Part shown: positions 23,182 to 36,367 of the stretch, piece after piece
Layout: every line of letters starts with the position of its first letter
How positions within the stretch are numbered: the first letter of the stretch is position 1
Source: Aquatica leii
Taxonomy: Eukaryota > Arthropoda > Insecta > Coleoptera > Lampyridae
Length of the DNA: 64,000 bases
Assembly: GCA_035610365.1 (NCBI GenBank)
Contig: CM069432.1
Span: forward strand, 105,791,529-105,855,528
Direction of reading: 5' to 3'
Translations under genes and position numbers: made by a program
The notes under the pieces: generated by a model
The model's database searches: none
What the model saw: the letters and a program-made list of their open reading frames with translations, nothing else
What the model was told of the DNA's origin: nothing

Positions 23182-24587
23182 GTGTTACGGTTTTTAAACA
23201 ACGTGCGCAACAAAGACAATAAGTTTATCGGAAGCATCAGTGTAAATGAAATTGAAAACGCAGAGATAATGTTGATAAAGGACGCTCAATACAGTGCGTA
23301 TTATGATGAAATTGACAGTTTAAGTAAACGGAGAGTGTTGAAACGAGATTCTAAAATTATTACATTGTGTCCATTTCTAGACGAAAGAGGCCTAATGAGA
23401 ATTGGAGGACGTTTACAAAACTTGCAAATGCAGTTTGAGGTTAAACATCTAATATTGTTACCAAAGAAGGCATATTTAAGCAAATTAATTATTCTTAAAA
23501 CGCATGAAAGATTACATCATAGCGGAGTGAATGCCACATTGTACGAAGTAAGAAAGCGATTTTGGATTGTCCGAGCAAGACAAGTTATAAAGACTTATTT
23601 AGGAAAATGTTTTGTTTGTAAACAACTAAAAGTTAAAGCATTGTCAATGCCCTTTGCACCGTTACCGAAGGAAAGAATAATGCAAACCAAACCATTTGAA
23701 GTAACAGGATTGGATTTTGCGGGCCCATTGTATTTTAAAGAAAATAACAAGCAACATAAAGCTTATATATTTTAGTTTACATGTGCCGTGACAAGGGCAC
23801 TTTATTTAGAAATGGTACTTTCTATGGACGTATCGGCTAGTGTTTTAGCATTAAAACGGTTTTTTGCGCGACGCGGAATACCGAAAATTATTTATTCCGA
23901 CAATTTTAAAACATTTAAAAGACTTTCTGTGGAGTTTAGAGCTCTTAACGATTTATTGAATAGTGTAGAGTTAGCTGAATTTTGCTCTAGTTACAGACTT
24001 CAGTGGAAATTTATTGTAGAACGTGCGAGTTGGTGGGGTGGTTTTTATGAAAGATTAGTAAAGATTGTTAAAGACTGCTTGAAAGCTACGATTGGACGAC
24101 AAACTTTAAATCGAGATGAGTTAGCAACTGTGTTAACAGAAGTAGAGGCTACTGTTAACCAATAACTTACGTTGGATCTGATCCTTTCGAGGCACTGCCG
24201 TTAACGCCTGCACATTTTCTTGTAGCACCTGCAGCGATGACCATTCCAGCGATATCAAAACCGTTTAGTGGGGATTTTTTACGACAACAATGGCGACAAC
24301 GACAGCGCGCAATGGTTTACTTTTGGAAACGATGGAGTACCGAGCACCTCAAAGTATTACGACATGCTCATCACAACGTGAACGTACGTGAGTGTAACAT
24401 TAAAGTAGGTGACGTCGTGATGATTCACGGGGTTGATTCTAGACGTCTTTTATGGAAAATGGGTGTAGTGACTAATGTGATACCGGGTCGCGATGGGAAA
24501 ATAAGAGCTTGTTATGTTAAGTGTGCAAATGGTCAAATCTTAAGACGGCCAGTGCAGTTATTATATCCTCTAGAAATTAATGACTGA
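23182..24587 (+). pseudogene. pol: BEL/Pao integrase segment
   Basis: Three pieces. 23182-23775 has the zinc-binding part (HERLHHSGVNATL, then CFVCKQLK) and the first core motif (TGLDFAGPLY). It is broken by a stop at 23773. 23788-24165 has SDNFKTFK (second Asp) and ERASWWGGFYERLVK (third acidic residue). 24237-24587 is the C-terminal domain (VGDVVMIHG, GRDGKIR) ending LLYPLEIND. A purine-rich tract (GGGCGGAGGA) lies just before the 3' LTR. Confidence 0.9.
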
Positions 24588-24611
24588 AGCGTTATTTCCG
24601 CGGGCGGAGGA

Positions 24612-24784
24612 TGTGGAAAATTTTCTTTAATTTGTAAATAACCCGCCACAATTAGGCGTGGGTAAAAAATTTACCTGTTTCATAAAAAAATACAAACGTC
24701 AGTTCTAAAGTTAGGGTGTAAGAAGTAAGTTATTTAAAATAAATACCATTACTACTCCAACCGGTCTTGTGTAATTCATTTACA
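24612..24784 (+). repeat. 3' LTR of the BEL/Pao element
   Basis: Duplicate of 19096-19274 with several substitutions and a deletion of about 6 bp in the GTTGTAGCTATT region. Followed by the TAAAT duplication. Confidence 0.95.
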
Positions 24785-24789
24785 TAAAT

Positions 24790-25837
24790 ATTATACCGTG
24801 TGTTTAAGCTAATATTTATAAAATCGTCAAAATATGTGTTTTGAAAAAATACTAGGACAAGTAAAAATATTTTTTTTACTACAACCATTTAAGAGAGCTT
24901 ATTTTTAATAGTATATGTTTTGTAACAATTTGGTTTCATAAGAAAAACATTTTACTTAGTTAAACTGAAAGATTTAAGTTTTCAAGAAGATTTGACGATT
25001 TCTACGAACGAACCAATAAGAAAGAAGACATTTTGAGTTAGTACAAGTAAACTAAGATGACTAAAATATCGAAAAAAAAACTTTTTAAAAAAACTTAACT
25101 TTAAAACTTTTAATTTCTATTTTGTTTAAAAAATTGTTCAATAAAAATCTATATTTGAAAACTTTATCAGAAGTTGTTATTTTTTTTGTCTTATTAAACA
25201 TAGTACTTGCCTCGAATACGGAGTGTGATCTTCAACTCAAAACATAGAAATAGCCACAAAAATTATTTTGCTGAGCTTGAGGTATAATCAAGACTTGAAG
25301 TCAATACTAACATACGTGTCACAATTTTATTATCTTGGCCGCCGGCATTATGTTTATGATATTGATTGCCTAATTTTGAAATCGCAATGGTACTGTTAGT
25401 ACATGCTGTACTACTACTGTAAAGCATTGAACAAAATGATATGACTTATGGTATCAATTTTGTTATAGTAGTCACTGATTGTTTAAAAAATGTGGAAGGT
25501 TAAAAATTATTTTGTGATAATAACTATAGCAGAGTGATTCTTATGCAAACAATTAAAGTCATATGTGTGGGATAAATGACCTTAGTATTTTAATATATTT
25601 ATAAAATCCAAAATACTGGCTTAAAACATTAAGAAACAATTAATAGGTTAATAGATGCAAGAAAAACCTTAAAATATTTTACTAAAACAAAAACTGTTTA
25701 TTTGTTTATGGTTTTAATGTCTAAATTAACATGTAACAAAATTAAAGTGAATAAGTGTTACAGCAAACAATAGCTCATTTAAAAAAAACAATTAAAATAG
25801 CAAATTTTAGAAATACATTAAAAAAATTAAAGAGCAC
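24790..25837. other. AT-rich stretch, nothing recognised
   Basis: No open frame, repeat or RNA signature that I can support. Confidence 0.6.
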
Positions 25838-26041
25838 ATACTTTTGGATTTTTTGTGATTGCTTTTCCACAAGAAATGCAAACATTTACTGCGCCTTTTC
25901 AGTGTCTTTCTGGGTACTTTAAGTTTAATATATGCTTGTCGTATTGTATTGTGTATAGCCTGTATGGCACCAACTATATCTTCTACAGTTCATACACCTT
26001 TTTTGCTATTAAGTTTTTGTTTGTACTTATTGGACATCTAA
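25838..26041 (-). pseudogene. psq-type helix-turn-helix (Tigger/pogo-like) remnant
   Basis: On the minus strand, from an ATG at 26041, the reading is MSNKYKQKLNSKKGV, then an in-frame TGA, then TVEDIVGAIQAIHN and a helix-turn-helix ending VPRKTLKRR. This order (KxK-LxS-KK, T-x-E-D/N-L-x-x-A, PR-x-TL) is that of the psq DNA-binding domain at the N-terminus of pogo/Tigger transposases and related insect proteins. No DDE catalytic domain was found downstream (towards lower coordinates). The two overlapping plus-strand frames here are shadows. Family inferred from motif spacing; a piece of a host psq-domain gene cannot be excluded. Confidence 0.5.
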
Positions 26042-29000
26042 AAAAAATATTCAAAAACAATTTAACATATTTCATTCAAACTAAATTTCTTAAAGTTCCA
26101 AATAAAGCGCCTGTTTTTTGACTTGATTTTAAAACGCATTTGCTCAAAAGTTCTTGTTTGATCTTAACATTGTTTTTTGTTTGAACACCCCAAGTTTTTA
26201 TTTTTGTATTGTTTTTTACACTGAATTTCTAAGAGGTTAAGAATAAATAAAATACAAGGAGAAAAAAATGTGTTGTTTTATTTTGACAACTGTAGGTTTA
26301 CCATATTGTTTTGTTACGGTATTTTATAGCCCTCTGTTTTAACTGTGTTTTATTATTTATTCATAATTTTAGTTGAATTAGCAAAAAAATTTTTCGAAAT
26401 TAATTATACGCCTCCTTTTTCAAAAGTATTAAATGGCGCACTTTTTTGGTCTGATTGAAAAGCTATTCTACCTTTTATTAACATTGAATAGTTTTATGTT
26501 TAAGGGTTGATTTGTTATTTTTTTTAAATTTTGGTTCTAAATAGAAAAGTATATCAACCTACTGAATAATTATCAAAAAAAAGTTGTACTATTATTAAAC
26601 CTACACCTATTTTGCTTGTATTTTAATTAATTTTATCCCTTATATGTTGAGTGATTAACTTTGAAACAAAAAAAATATATAGAAATCTAACAAGAATTTT
26701 TGGAACTAATACGTCAAATCAAGTGAAAAAAAAGTTGTCTATTTGAATTTTTAAGTTAATTAAATATGGACAACTAATTCGGAATATTATGTGGTCATCT
26801 TTCCCAAATGTAAAAGTGAGATGGCCATAGCGGTCAAACTTGTTGTCTTTCAAATAACAGGATAAATGAGGTTAGGTCAATTAAAAATAGCATTTTTTAG
26901 ATAAATTACAATTCATGTTTTAAAATTAGTCTTGAAGAAAAAGCAAAGACACTTACCGTAATGTACAAAAAATATTCTTACAGTACACAAACAATCTGTT
27001 TCTTAAAACTAAAAAAGTCATCGTTATAATTCAATGCAGAGGGTACAGCACGCGTAAGACAAATACTTTACAAGTGCAGCGCTATCCGTTAGATCCTTTA
27101 AAAATTATTTGTGTTGGCCAACTCTCCCGCATGGCCATCTATTCCGGAATTACCCTAATAAAAAATAATTTTAATTTTTTAATTTATTTAAGCAAAAAAT
27201 AGATATATTGAGTAATTAAATAGTTGTAATTTATAACATTTTAAGAACATTGTAAATTTTCATAATTGAAAACATACAGTTAAAGATTAAATTTAATAAT
27301 TTCCATACGTTTTAGAATAACATTATTTTAATAGCTAATAAAATAAAAAGAATGTGTATATAAAAATATTCGATAATAGTGTTAACACCTATTGACCTTT
27401 CTTAACACAAGTTGAAATTCTATTCTATTCCTACCTTGTCTAGACGCTTTTATTTTTGTAAAACAATTTTTTTAGTAACCAGTAAATGTAAATATAATGG
27501 AAAGCTTAATGCGTGTAAAATAAACAATTTTATGCAAGCTGTAGTGTGTTTCTACAAAAAGGTATAATCAATTACATACACAAAATGCATTTTTTATATT
27601 TTAAAGATTTTTTTTATACATATATACACTATTTTCATATTATAACTGTGTTAATTTAATAAGTAATACAATTTAAACGTTTTCATAATTAAATAAATAA
27701 AACATCTAATCGCAAATAATTAATGAACCTGTATCAAATTTATAACATTTGCAATTTTAACGATTTAAAAAGGTTTTATACCGCAATAGTTTTTATTAAT
27801 TATTTATTGTCATCCTCATGTTAAACGTAAAAATTAATGAGTAATTTAAATATAATTATGGGTACGCACGATACCTACACATTTTATATACTTTTTAAAT
27901 TTAATTAATTGACATATTTTGACTTTTTTAGTTGAAATGGAAACCTGATTGTGCAATGCATACACAGGTGCTAACAAGTTCTTTACCGCTTTTATATCTT
28001 TTAACTGTTGAATGAAAACACTCGTTAGCAAACAGCTTCATATAATATTAGTATTCTGTATAAATAAAATCTGCAATAAAAAAAGTTTACTACATACAAT
28101 AACATAAAAAAATTTTTTTTTTCTCTTGATATTGATTATTTTATGTTAAAACATGTAATTAAATTTAATATACCTAGTTTAAAAATCTTTGCCATATAAA
28201 TCTAAACAAAAAGTTATTACTGGTATTTGTGACTGTATTTATCAATGTGTTACGTGATTTTTCTCGTAACTAAAAAAACGACGATTAACTCAGTTGTTTC
28301 GGCGATAGAGTATAAGCTTTGTGGTGTTAGATGGTAAATTAAATTTAAAAAGGCGCCAAAATGATGAATGACTAGAGTGCGAGACACCATTTAAATCTAT
28401 TCGCAGCTGAAATGAACAAATGACAAGACAGAAGTGGAAACACAGAGTATATTTATTGTATCACAGACAATAGTTCGCCCTTGACTGGGCTACACGTCGT
28501 ACAGCAAACTGACCTAGTTAGCCTAACTTTTAAATTCAGAAAAGGAATGTGTTCGTAAATCAAAACGCACTGTATAATAATATATGACATTACAAAACGG
28601 TTTGATACTTAATTGTGATAATAACCTAACATGTACGTAGGTCATTCTTACAATTCAATGACCACTAAAATTGTAACGTACAAATTGGATAAAAAAAATA
28701 CAATTGTAGATGTTTAGCTTACCGTTTGGTTAGCTTCGCCGCAGATAGTCGTGGGTTGAATGATTAAAAAAAAGTACTCTTTTGATAAAAAAAATGCTCT
28801 TTGCCCCTCTTACGAATGAGTAATGTACTGAACGTCTAGGTTAGAGAAAAGAAAATCTTGTTCCAAATTAGAAACTAACAGTGTTGTTTATAAATTTCTA
28901 TTTTTTTGTTGTATTTTTTTACGACAACCGACCCTCACGAAGGAAAATAAAGATAGGAGTAGAATCCTCGTACTGCTCTTGTAGCTACGCCGCTGGTACC

Positions 29001-31120
29001 GTTATACTTATGATACAAATATGAAAAATACAAAACAAGTCTAAAGTAGACCCTTAAAGCAGATATTTTAATATACCGCCGCAATTTACCAACGGTAGCA
29101 ATAGTTAGATACTTCCGCATAATTGATTTGATTATAATCTACCTGTGGCCTTGACGTCAAGTTTGCAAGTCAGATATTTACATGGGATGTATCATCCGGT
29201 AACATCAAACTTCAACGCGTACTTCCAATCTCTTTACATTTATTGTAATATTAAAATTAATAAAATTTAAATAGTAATATTGAAATTTATGAAGGTTAAG
29301 TAATAATGTTTATGAAAGTTAAGTGATATTCTTGTAACCGGAGCAAATATAACCATTTAATAAGCTCACATGACAAAGAACATAGTTTATAATTACATTA
29401 ATCAATTCTTTACGTTAAACATTGTGACAATCTACGAACATAGTTAAATTGTTATAAGCGGAAAGCGATCGGAAAGACCCCTAACGGGACCGATCAAGCT
29501 ACGGTCGTTACAGCGTTTGTTCCCCGGTTTATTCACCGTTGTAATAATTTGAACGTTAATAATTTTGGAAGACTCCGCCGCAATTAGATCACCTCCATTT
29601 ACGTACAGGAATATGCCATCAAAACTGAATATGCCGTGGAAACCTAATTACAGGAGTACTTCATAGAAGCTTAATTACAAGAATACGCTATAGAAACTTA
29701 ATTACCGGAGTGCGCCATAAAATCTTAATTACCGGAGTACGACAGAGAAGCTAAAATAACAACAAATAGTTTGCACCTCTATACAACCTTCACCGCGTGT
29801 AAATGCTCACCTATAACATGTGCTGCTCAGAAATATTCAAAGATTGATTTAAGATTTTGCTAAAAATAAAGCATCTATAAGCCAGATGCCGATTGATGAC
29901 AAAATCTTATTCTGTTACCAATCTTTTTACGTTTAAACGCCGAGACACACACTGTACCGAACGTGACAAAAATTAAAAGTTACCGAAAATGTCTTTAAAA
30001 GATGAACTACAACTGACAGCATAAAACTCAACCAAATGTGTCGAGGTCAGGTATTCATACGTCGGCGGTGGCTAATTTGCTTATCCGTCGGTCGAAAAGA
30101 ATTGCAAGTTTAAATTTAACCGTTACAAATTACTAAAAATTAAAATAGAAAGTGTAATACATACATACATCCGTACCAGTATTACCTATAACTTAATTGA
30201 AATCTAAAACAAAAACATACATGAAGCGTTATCACGAGTAAACCGCTTTTTAATTCATACGATCATTGAAAATAATAGAATGTGCAGAGTTTCTAATTAA
30301 CTTTGTAAATACGGTAAGTGTTTCATCCAATGTGATAATAAATGTATTCAACTCTTCAAAAGTGTAAGTGATGTTAACTCCAATGACGTGACGTCATAAT
30401 GGAAATTTTCCAATTACAACATCTGCTTATGAACTTCACAAATAAAGAACACGGGTGGAGGTATGAAAACTTTCTACAGACAATTATAGAAGAATGAAGT
30501 TAAACTACAATACAAAAAATAAATTCTTACCTCAAATAAAGACTTTCACACAGAACGCCACAATATTCGATTTGAATTCACATGAAAGTGTGTGAAATAC
30601 TGAACAATAAAAGTTTTGCAGGGCGTACATAACGCTAGATGATGTCTGCGTACTTAAAACTTTACCGGAAGGATAAAATTAAAATTTGACATCGTATTTC
30701 TACTCAATAACAAAAAGTGAGCATTTTTTTTAAATAAACATGCTTGACATTGACTTCCACATTTTTTAAAACGGTTTTTAATAGTAGATTACTTTCCTCC
30801 CGTGGTAAGTATACAATTTTTTACCACAACGGGATCAAAAGTTCCTTAAAAATAAAATTTATTGTTCTTAACTGTCATAAATTTTAATTTTTCGCTATTG
30901 TAAACCGTCTTTGACAGTTTTGGCACACTTGTCAACATAAACGTCAAAAATTAATTAATTTTGAATAGTTTCATAAATACATGAAATTGTAACGTTATTA
31001 TTATTGTTTATTTTTTTTTTCTAAAAATTAAGAGTATTTTTCTCATTTACTGCAGTTATGATTATGATAATCAGAATAAGTTAGCATGCGCATAAAAATT
31101 GAAGCATGCGTACTAATTCA
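26042..31120. other. Long AT-rich region without recognised genes
   Basis: Scattered short open frames look random. Two local features: a minisatellite at 29609-29761, and a slightly GC-richer stretch at about 28330-28560. On the minus strand the latter has AATAAA followed by a TTTTGGCGCC sequence, as at the end of an LTR and its primer site, but no partner LTR was found. Confidence 0.55.
29609..29761. repeat. 27 bp minisatellite, about 5 copies
   Basis: A partial copy at 29609 is followed by five 27 bp units starting at 29627, 29654, 29681, 29708 and 29735. The consensus resembles GAGTACGCCATAGAAACTTA plus ATTACCG. TAA stops recur in one frame, so it is not a coding repeat. Confidence 0.85.
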
Positions 31121-31124
31121 TTAA

Positions 31125-32209
31125 GGGGTTATACTACTCTGTAAAAATATTTTTTTCGAAAAATTTTTGTTTGGCTTAAATGATGTAGAAACTATCCAAG
31201 AATAATAACCAAAAGCAATTTTGAATAAAAAATGAATAAAAATAATTTGTTTAGCCCGTTTTCCTAAGTGCCTTAAAGCGCACGAAAACGTTCGAAACGA
31301 CCGCGCGGCATTATAGCTCTGTTATCGTCGATATTGCAACGGACATCGCTGTGATAACATATAATAATGGTTTTCAAGGACTATTAGATGTTATGAACAT
31401 AATTCAATTGAAGATCAACACCCGATTAAATGAATATGTCGTAGAAGTGGATGAACGTCGAGTGAAAGCCGCCACCGTTCAGCATCGAGCAGTCGTAAAA
31501 AAGCACGAAAAGACATTGCATCCTTTAGAAAAGAGACTCAAGAGCAACATGAATCTAGAGAAGGACAGTTATATGGTGCTGGGATAGCCGAGTAAAGATA
31601 AAAAAATTTTCAAGTCAATAGATTGAATATTTCATACATAAATGCGTCATAAAACTTTAAACGTGTTTTTCTCGAAACTAGGTTTTTCGAACTGGCGTTG
31701 CCTGGAACTCAGCCAATTTTCATCGGATTCACTTCGAATTTCAACTGTTGCTTCTCAAATAGGTAATTTTTGGAAGTACACGGGGTTTTTTCGATTGACA
31801 AAAAATTACGTTTGTTATGAACAATGAAAGGTCTATTAATACCCCAAAAATCGATTAAAAAAATTAAAATTAATGCCAATTTGCGAATTTTCAAAAAAAA
31901 CAAAATATCCCGTGTACTTCCAAAGAAGAACTAATATATTTTAAGAAAAATATTTGGTTTTTGATCTAGGTGCTATAGGAGTTCTGAAACTGACTACGCC
32001 GTTTGCCACTTCTAAAAAAACATAGTTTTAACTAATAAAATTCCACGGCGCCATTTTAAATAAAAAATTGACAAAATAATTTGTGTGCGTATGCCTAAAT
32101 ATATGTCAAATTATGTTTCAAAATTTCCTTTCAATCCATTCATTAGTAACCGAGAAAAAAATTCCCAAAGAAAGGTCCATTTTTCAGCGCACCAGAGTAG
32201 TATAACCCC
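31125..32209 (+). mobile_element. TTAA-flanked DNA element (1,085 bp), Kolobok- or piggyBac-like
   Basis: Perfect 17 bp terminal inverted repeat GGGGTTATACTACTCTG (31125-31141 and, reversed, 32193-32209). TTAA stands on both sides (31121-31124 and 32210-32213), the target duplication of piggyBac and Kolobok elements. It contains one recognisable coding remnant at 31255-31587 and is too small to be autonomous. Confidence 0.9.
31255..31587 (+). pseudogene. C-terminal remnant of a transposase in the TTAA element
   Basis: Reading through 31255-31587: PVFLSALK, then AVITYNNGFQGLLDVM and a basic coiled tail with VDERRVKAA. This resembles the C-terminal end of the Mutator-like/Kolobok group of insect transposases, where a N-D/N-G motif is followed by a basic tail. 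The catalytic core is missing. It could be an internal deletion derivative of a larger autonomous copy elsewhere. Resemblance is from memory and moderate; the TTAA flanks fit Kolobok. Confidence 0.45.
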
Positions 32210-32213
32210 TTAA

Positions 32214-34859
32214 AACAATTAACCGGGAGAGTAAGTGGTGCTTTCGCCCCTGAAAATAGGGTCCGAAAGCGAATTTCGATCCCGCTGTGATAAAAATACA
32301 TATTTTTGCTGGATTTGCTAATTCTTAATTAACTTTTATTCAAAACTTAATGAAAGGTTTTTAGTGCTTTTAAATCATCTTCAAGTAATATTCCAAATAA
32401 ATAATGTAAAAATACATTTTGATATTTTCAAAATTGTTTTAGTATATTATTGTGTCAACCACGAATTATTTAAAATCTAATTATTAAAATAACATTGACA
32501 TTTAAATAAATTCATACTTCAAATAACTAAAAAAATATTAATTAAAATAGTATCAAAAATTAAATACTTACTTTTTTTGTTTGCATAACTTGACCTTCCT
32601 CATTTACTATTGTGGTTGATAGGTAATTAGGGTGCACTTGAAACTTTTCTCTGCAAGTTACGCTATATTTTTTGATTTTGTCACGTGTTAACGGAACTTA
32701 TAAGTCATTGTGTAATACATTAGGTATATACTATGAAGCATAAATTAGCGTACGAAGCACAATTAGATATTTTCAAAAAAAATGTATATGAGAACGATTG
32801 CTACTGTCATTTTTAAAGCATTTAAATTCACATTATTTATTTTATTGTATAATCATATTATTAAAATGTTTTAAACGAAACATGCAAACTATGTATTTTT
32901 CAGGAATGAATTCTAAAATTATAGAAATCAACGTAAAACTATTTGTGTCGCATAAAATAGTTTGCAATAAAAAAAATCATGTTGTGTTCTATCAGACTTT
33001 TTAAGGTTCTCAATTGATTTTCTGTGACATTTCTCTATTGTCAGAAGGTTTTAACAAAAATCTTTTTTACTTCTTGATTTTTCAAATTAAAATTTTACTT
33101 GTTTCCACTTTGCTCGTTTGTGACAGTTTTTGTACTGAAAAGTATCACTCTCTATTTTAAACCGTGTTTTCCTGTAGTGATTTCAAATTAAAAAATGTAT
33201 TGTTCCTTCTGCGTGTTAACTCAAATGAAGTATAGTTATTGTTATAGAATGGACGTGTAGATGTCTAATACCAAAAAAACACATTGTCAACAAGTATGTG
33301 CAAAATAATTACCACAACATTAACAGCCAGCTTTTGTGACTCGAGAACCTAATTCCCATTCGTTTTATTCTTATTGTTTTTTTGTTGTTCTTTAGAGTTA
33401 TTAAATTAAAATGCTGTATTTACCGCAAGGTTTGTTTTTTGCAGCTTTTAAATATACACATATACGCCAGTAGCAATTTTATTGTACTTTCTGTTACCTA
33501 ATCCTTTATGACAAAAAAAGTACTTTTTAACGTAGCAATTGCGGTTGTTTGAGAAAACTTAAATCAGTTACTTATTTTAATAGTTAAATGTAAGACACGA
33601 TTGATGATGTATGCCCTATTGGCACGGAAAGTGCTGCTTACAAATCATAAACTGTAGATCTTATTTTACTTTTTCCTGTAGTTTCTTTATCTAAAATCTT
33701 CTCATTTCTACTAAGTTTTTTGTCTTATTTGTTGTAATTTTTAAGCTTAGATTTGTTTTTTGAATTTTTATAGCTCTCAAATAGATCACATTGATCTTTT
33801 GTGTGTACGAAATTCTTATACTAAAGTCACTGTTAAATATTCTAGCAAATGCATCATAGTTCGAGCAGTGATGCCTGTAAATGTCAGCAATAATTGTTAG
33901 TCTATACCTTAAATTTGGTAAGAGATTGGGTACCACACAGTGTAAGTTAAATTGTTACTATCTGCCACATACCCGTAAAGCCCAGTGGCGTACCGTACTC
34001 GACAAATTATTACAAAAAATTTATCATAATTTTTTCTAATGTGAAATTTTATAGCATTATTTATTGTTGCAATGAATGCGTTTACGGATGTTTTGTAACC
34101 TATTATATAAAGTGTTATTAAAAAATGAAATTTTTCGACAAAAAAAATCTAGAACAAATTCTAGAAAATTAGATATCTTTCTTTTTATATCTAGGTAAGA
34201 AACTTATTAATAAATATTTTTGTTTTCAGATAAATTATATAAAAGCAAGTTTTGATGCTTACCTTTTTTAGACTAAGGTAATTTTTATATTAACTGTTTC
34301 TATGAAATAAAAATACATAGATAGTAAATTCTAAAGTTTTATACAGTTTTAATAATAATATTAACTAGTCTTATATATAGCAAATTAATATACAATTAAA
34401 CAAGTAACATACAAAAATTATACTAATGAAGCTTAATATATAAAATATAATATTTATTACTTACTATATATAGAAAGCTGTTTGGGACAAAAACAGTTTA
34501 ATCATCAAAATATAACTTTATTCATGTATAATAAAATGTGTTCAAACTTACAAGACTGTCAAAACAACAAGTACTGAAATATTGAAATTGAAAAATAAAA
34601 TTTGCAAAATATTCAACTGATATAAAATTATTTGAATTTAAACTCTTTTTGTTGTAAAAATAAATGTTAGAAGCTTGTGTTTCAAAAAATGGCAGGTCAA
34701 AAATTATGTCATTTATTTCAGGCTGTTACACAAATAGAAGAAGCGGAATTCAAAGATTATAAAATAATAAGTTAACATTTTTCACTTTCAGGACAAATTC
34801 GTATTGAAACTGTTATTTATTTCAGACAAATACAAGAAACGGAATCCAAAGATTATGAA
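32214..34859. other. AT-rich stretch, nothing recognised
   Basis: No supported gene. A short near-duplicate (TTATTTCAG, CGGAAT, CAAAGATTAT) occurs at about 34715-34760 and 34815-34860, next to the P-type transposase remnant. Confidence 0.55.
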
Positions 34860-35925
34860 TTTCCAAAAGTTCAAAATATTCTAATAAATTAGCTGTCGAC
34901 TTGTTTCATAATTGAACTGCAAGCTTGACCTTCATTTTTTGCTTAAAAAAATGTATGTGGACACTTTGTAACTTGTTGCTAAGATGTAAGCCTTCTGATG
35001 TTTGCATTTCATCTAACAATTCTATATACTTCCAATAAATAGTATCTCCGTCTCCATCTAAAGATACTTTTTTCTCCTTAAATGTATCTACCAACTTTAT
35101 CATGTAGCAAGCGTCAACAAAGGAACATATTTTTTTATTATTACTACTTTGAAAAGTACTTTGCATATTGGGATTTTCAAAAAAACAACTCATTAATCTA
35201 CCTAAAGTAATATTTGATGGAAGAAACTGCTTTGTTAAACAATTAAATATTTTTATTGTCCATTAAACCTATTGGTAAAAAAATACCCAACATGTTAATT
35301 CCATGTGCCATTTATGCACGAAACTAATACAAATGCTTCTTTAGCTAATTCATTCCTATCATCATTAATTTTAGTGCCGAAATTTACATATCCATAAAAA
35401 ACGGTTCCATCCCTTCTTAAGTGCTGTCGTATAGACATTTTGTCTATTATTAGAGCACAAAAGCAAGTGTTTGGCTTATGTTGTACCAGCTTCTGCAAGA
35501 TTTCAAAAGCTTCAGCTGTAAACTCTGGGGCAGCATTAATATTTTGAAGTCATTTGCTTATTGTGCCACTATGCGGCAAGCATGTATCAAAAATAGTCCT
35601 TACCTAGTTATAGACTTTTGGAGAAAAAAAAATTAGACTTATAGCAAATTTCCGCAGTTCCGGAAAATAATCTTGCCTTTTGTAAATTACCTTTGCAACA
35701 TCTACTTACTCAGTAAAAGTATATTATCAAAAAGGATCGCATGTTCATTGAGTATTAAATTTTCTTTCCATAATTTTTTTATAATATTTTTAAGGCTTAC
35801 AACTTTTTTACTTCATGAAATAATTCTTGTTTCAACCCTTTCTTTTTTGATGTATCGACATCTACATGTTGCGTGGATGTTGATGGTTCTGGACTATTGA
35901 CAAATTCCCGTGTTCTCTTTGTTTA
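34860..35925 (-). pseudogene. P-element / THAP9-like transposase remnant
   Basis: Minus-strand remnant of a P-superfamily transposase, a GTP-dependent RNase H-fold enzyme. In transcription order: a Lys-rich coiled-coil-like piece (about 35925-35780); FSPKVYN, then TCLPHSGTISK (about 35630-35570); FTAEAFEILQKL, then an open piece 35498-35295 with CALIIDKMSIRQ and GYVNFGT and ending VLVSCINGTWN; then a badly broken part with GYFF; and a second open piece 35193-34906 with FVDACYMIKLVDTF, IYWKYIELL and GLHLSNKL. This order and spacing match P/THAP9 transposases, with the acidic residue in IIDKM at the first catalytic position. The THAP zinc finger was not found upstream. Multiple stops and frame changes; no termini recognised. 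Confidence 0.8.
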
Positions 35926-36367
35926 TTAAAAAAGAGTTAATTAAATGTGTATACTTAGCTATGTGTAAAAACAAAATGCTTATGCTAAACATTGGGTCAA
36001 AGAAACATTTACGTGTCACACGGTACATAACTAGTTGAACAACTTTTTGAATTTTTCTCTCGCCTAGCTAAAAAATAAACACTTGTTTTAGGTATTTACA
36101 CAGATAGATTACTAGAAATATTAAAATACAAGATTTTAAATTTTATCTTCTTTGGCTGCAAATCCGGAAAACGGTTGGTATTAGCTCTATTTAATAAACG
36201 ACTTGTTTCAATGTCAGTTTTGTAAAAATAACATTTCTCAAAATACTTCTAACAAATTCTGGAGTTTTTCGTTAGATCCCTATCATCCATAACCATATTA
36301 GAAATACATACCTAAGCAGCAATGTAAGCCTTTATCAAGATTGCAGCAAACTTTCCCTGACAACTAT

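Larger units (their letters stand above)
19096..24784 (+). mobile_element. BEL/Pao LTR retrotransposon, decayed (5,689 bp)
   Basis: Short LTRs (179 and 173 bp) enclose gag and pol remnants. The element is flanked by a 5 bp duplication TAAAT (19091-19095 and 24785-24789). A tRNA-complementary primer site follows the 5' LTR. The LTRs differ at roughly 5% of sites plus a small deletion, and the coding part has many stops and frame changes, so it is clearly older than the adjacent gypsy copy. Order is gag, protease, reverse transcriptase, RNase H, integrase. Only about 100 bp separate it from the gypsy element. Confidence 0.95.

Noticed and set aside
28720..28765. Possible tRNA (GGTTAGCTTCGCCGC, GGGTTGAATG)
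   Set aside because: The T-loop is not a proper B box and no stems pair convincingly.
29627..29761. Coding repeat from the 27 bp units
   Set aside because: One frame carries a TAA in most units and the others show no conserved protein pattern.
33691..33936. 81-codon minus-strand frame
   Set aside because: No recognisable motif, AT-driven composition, no neighbouring in-order fragments.
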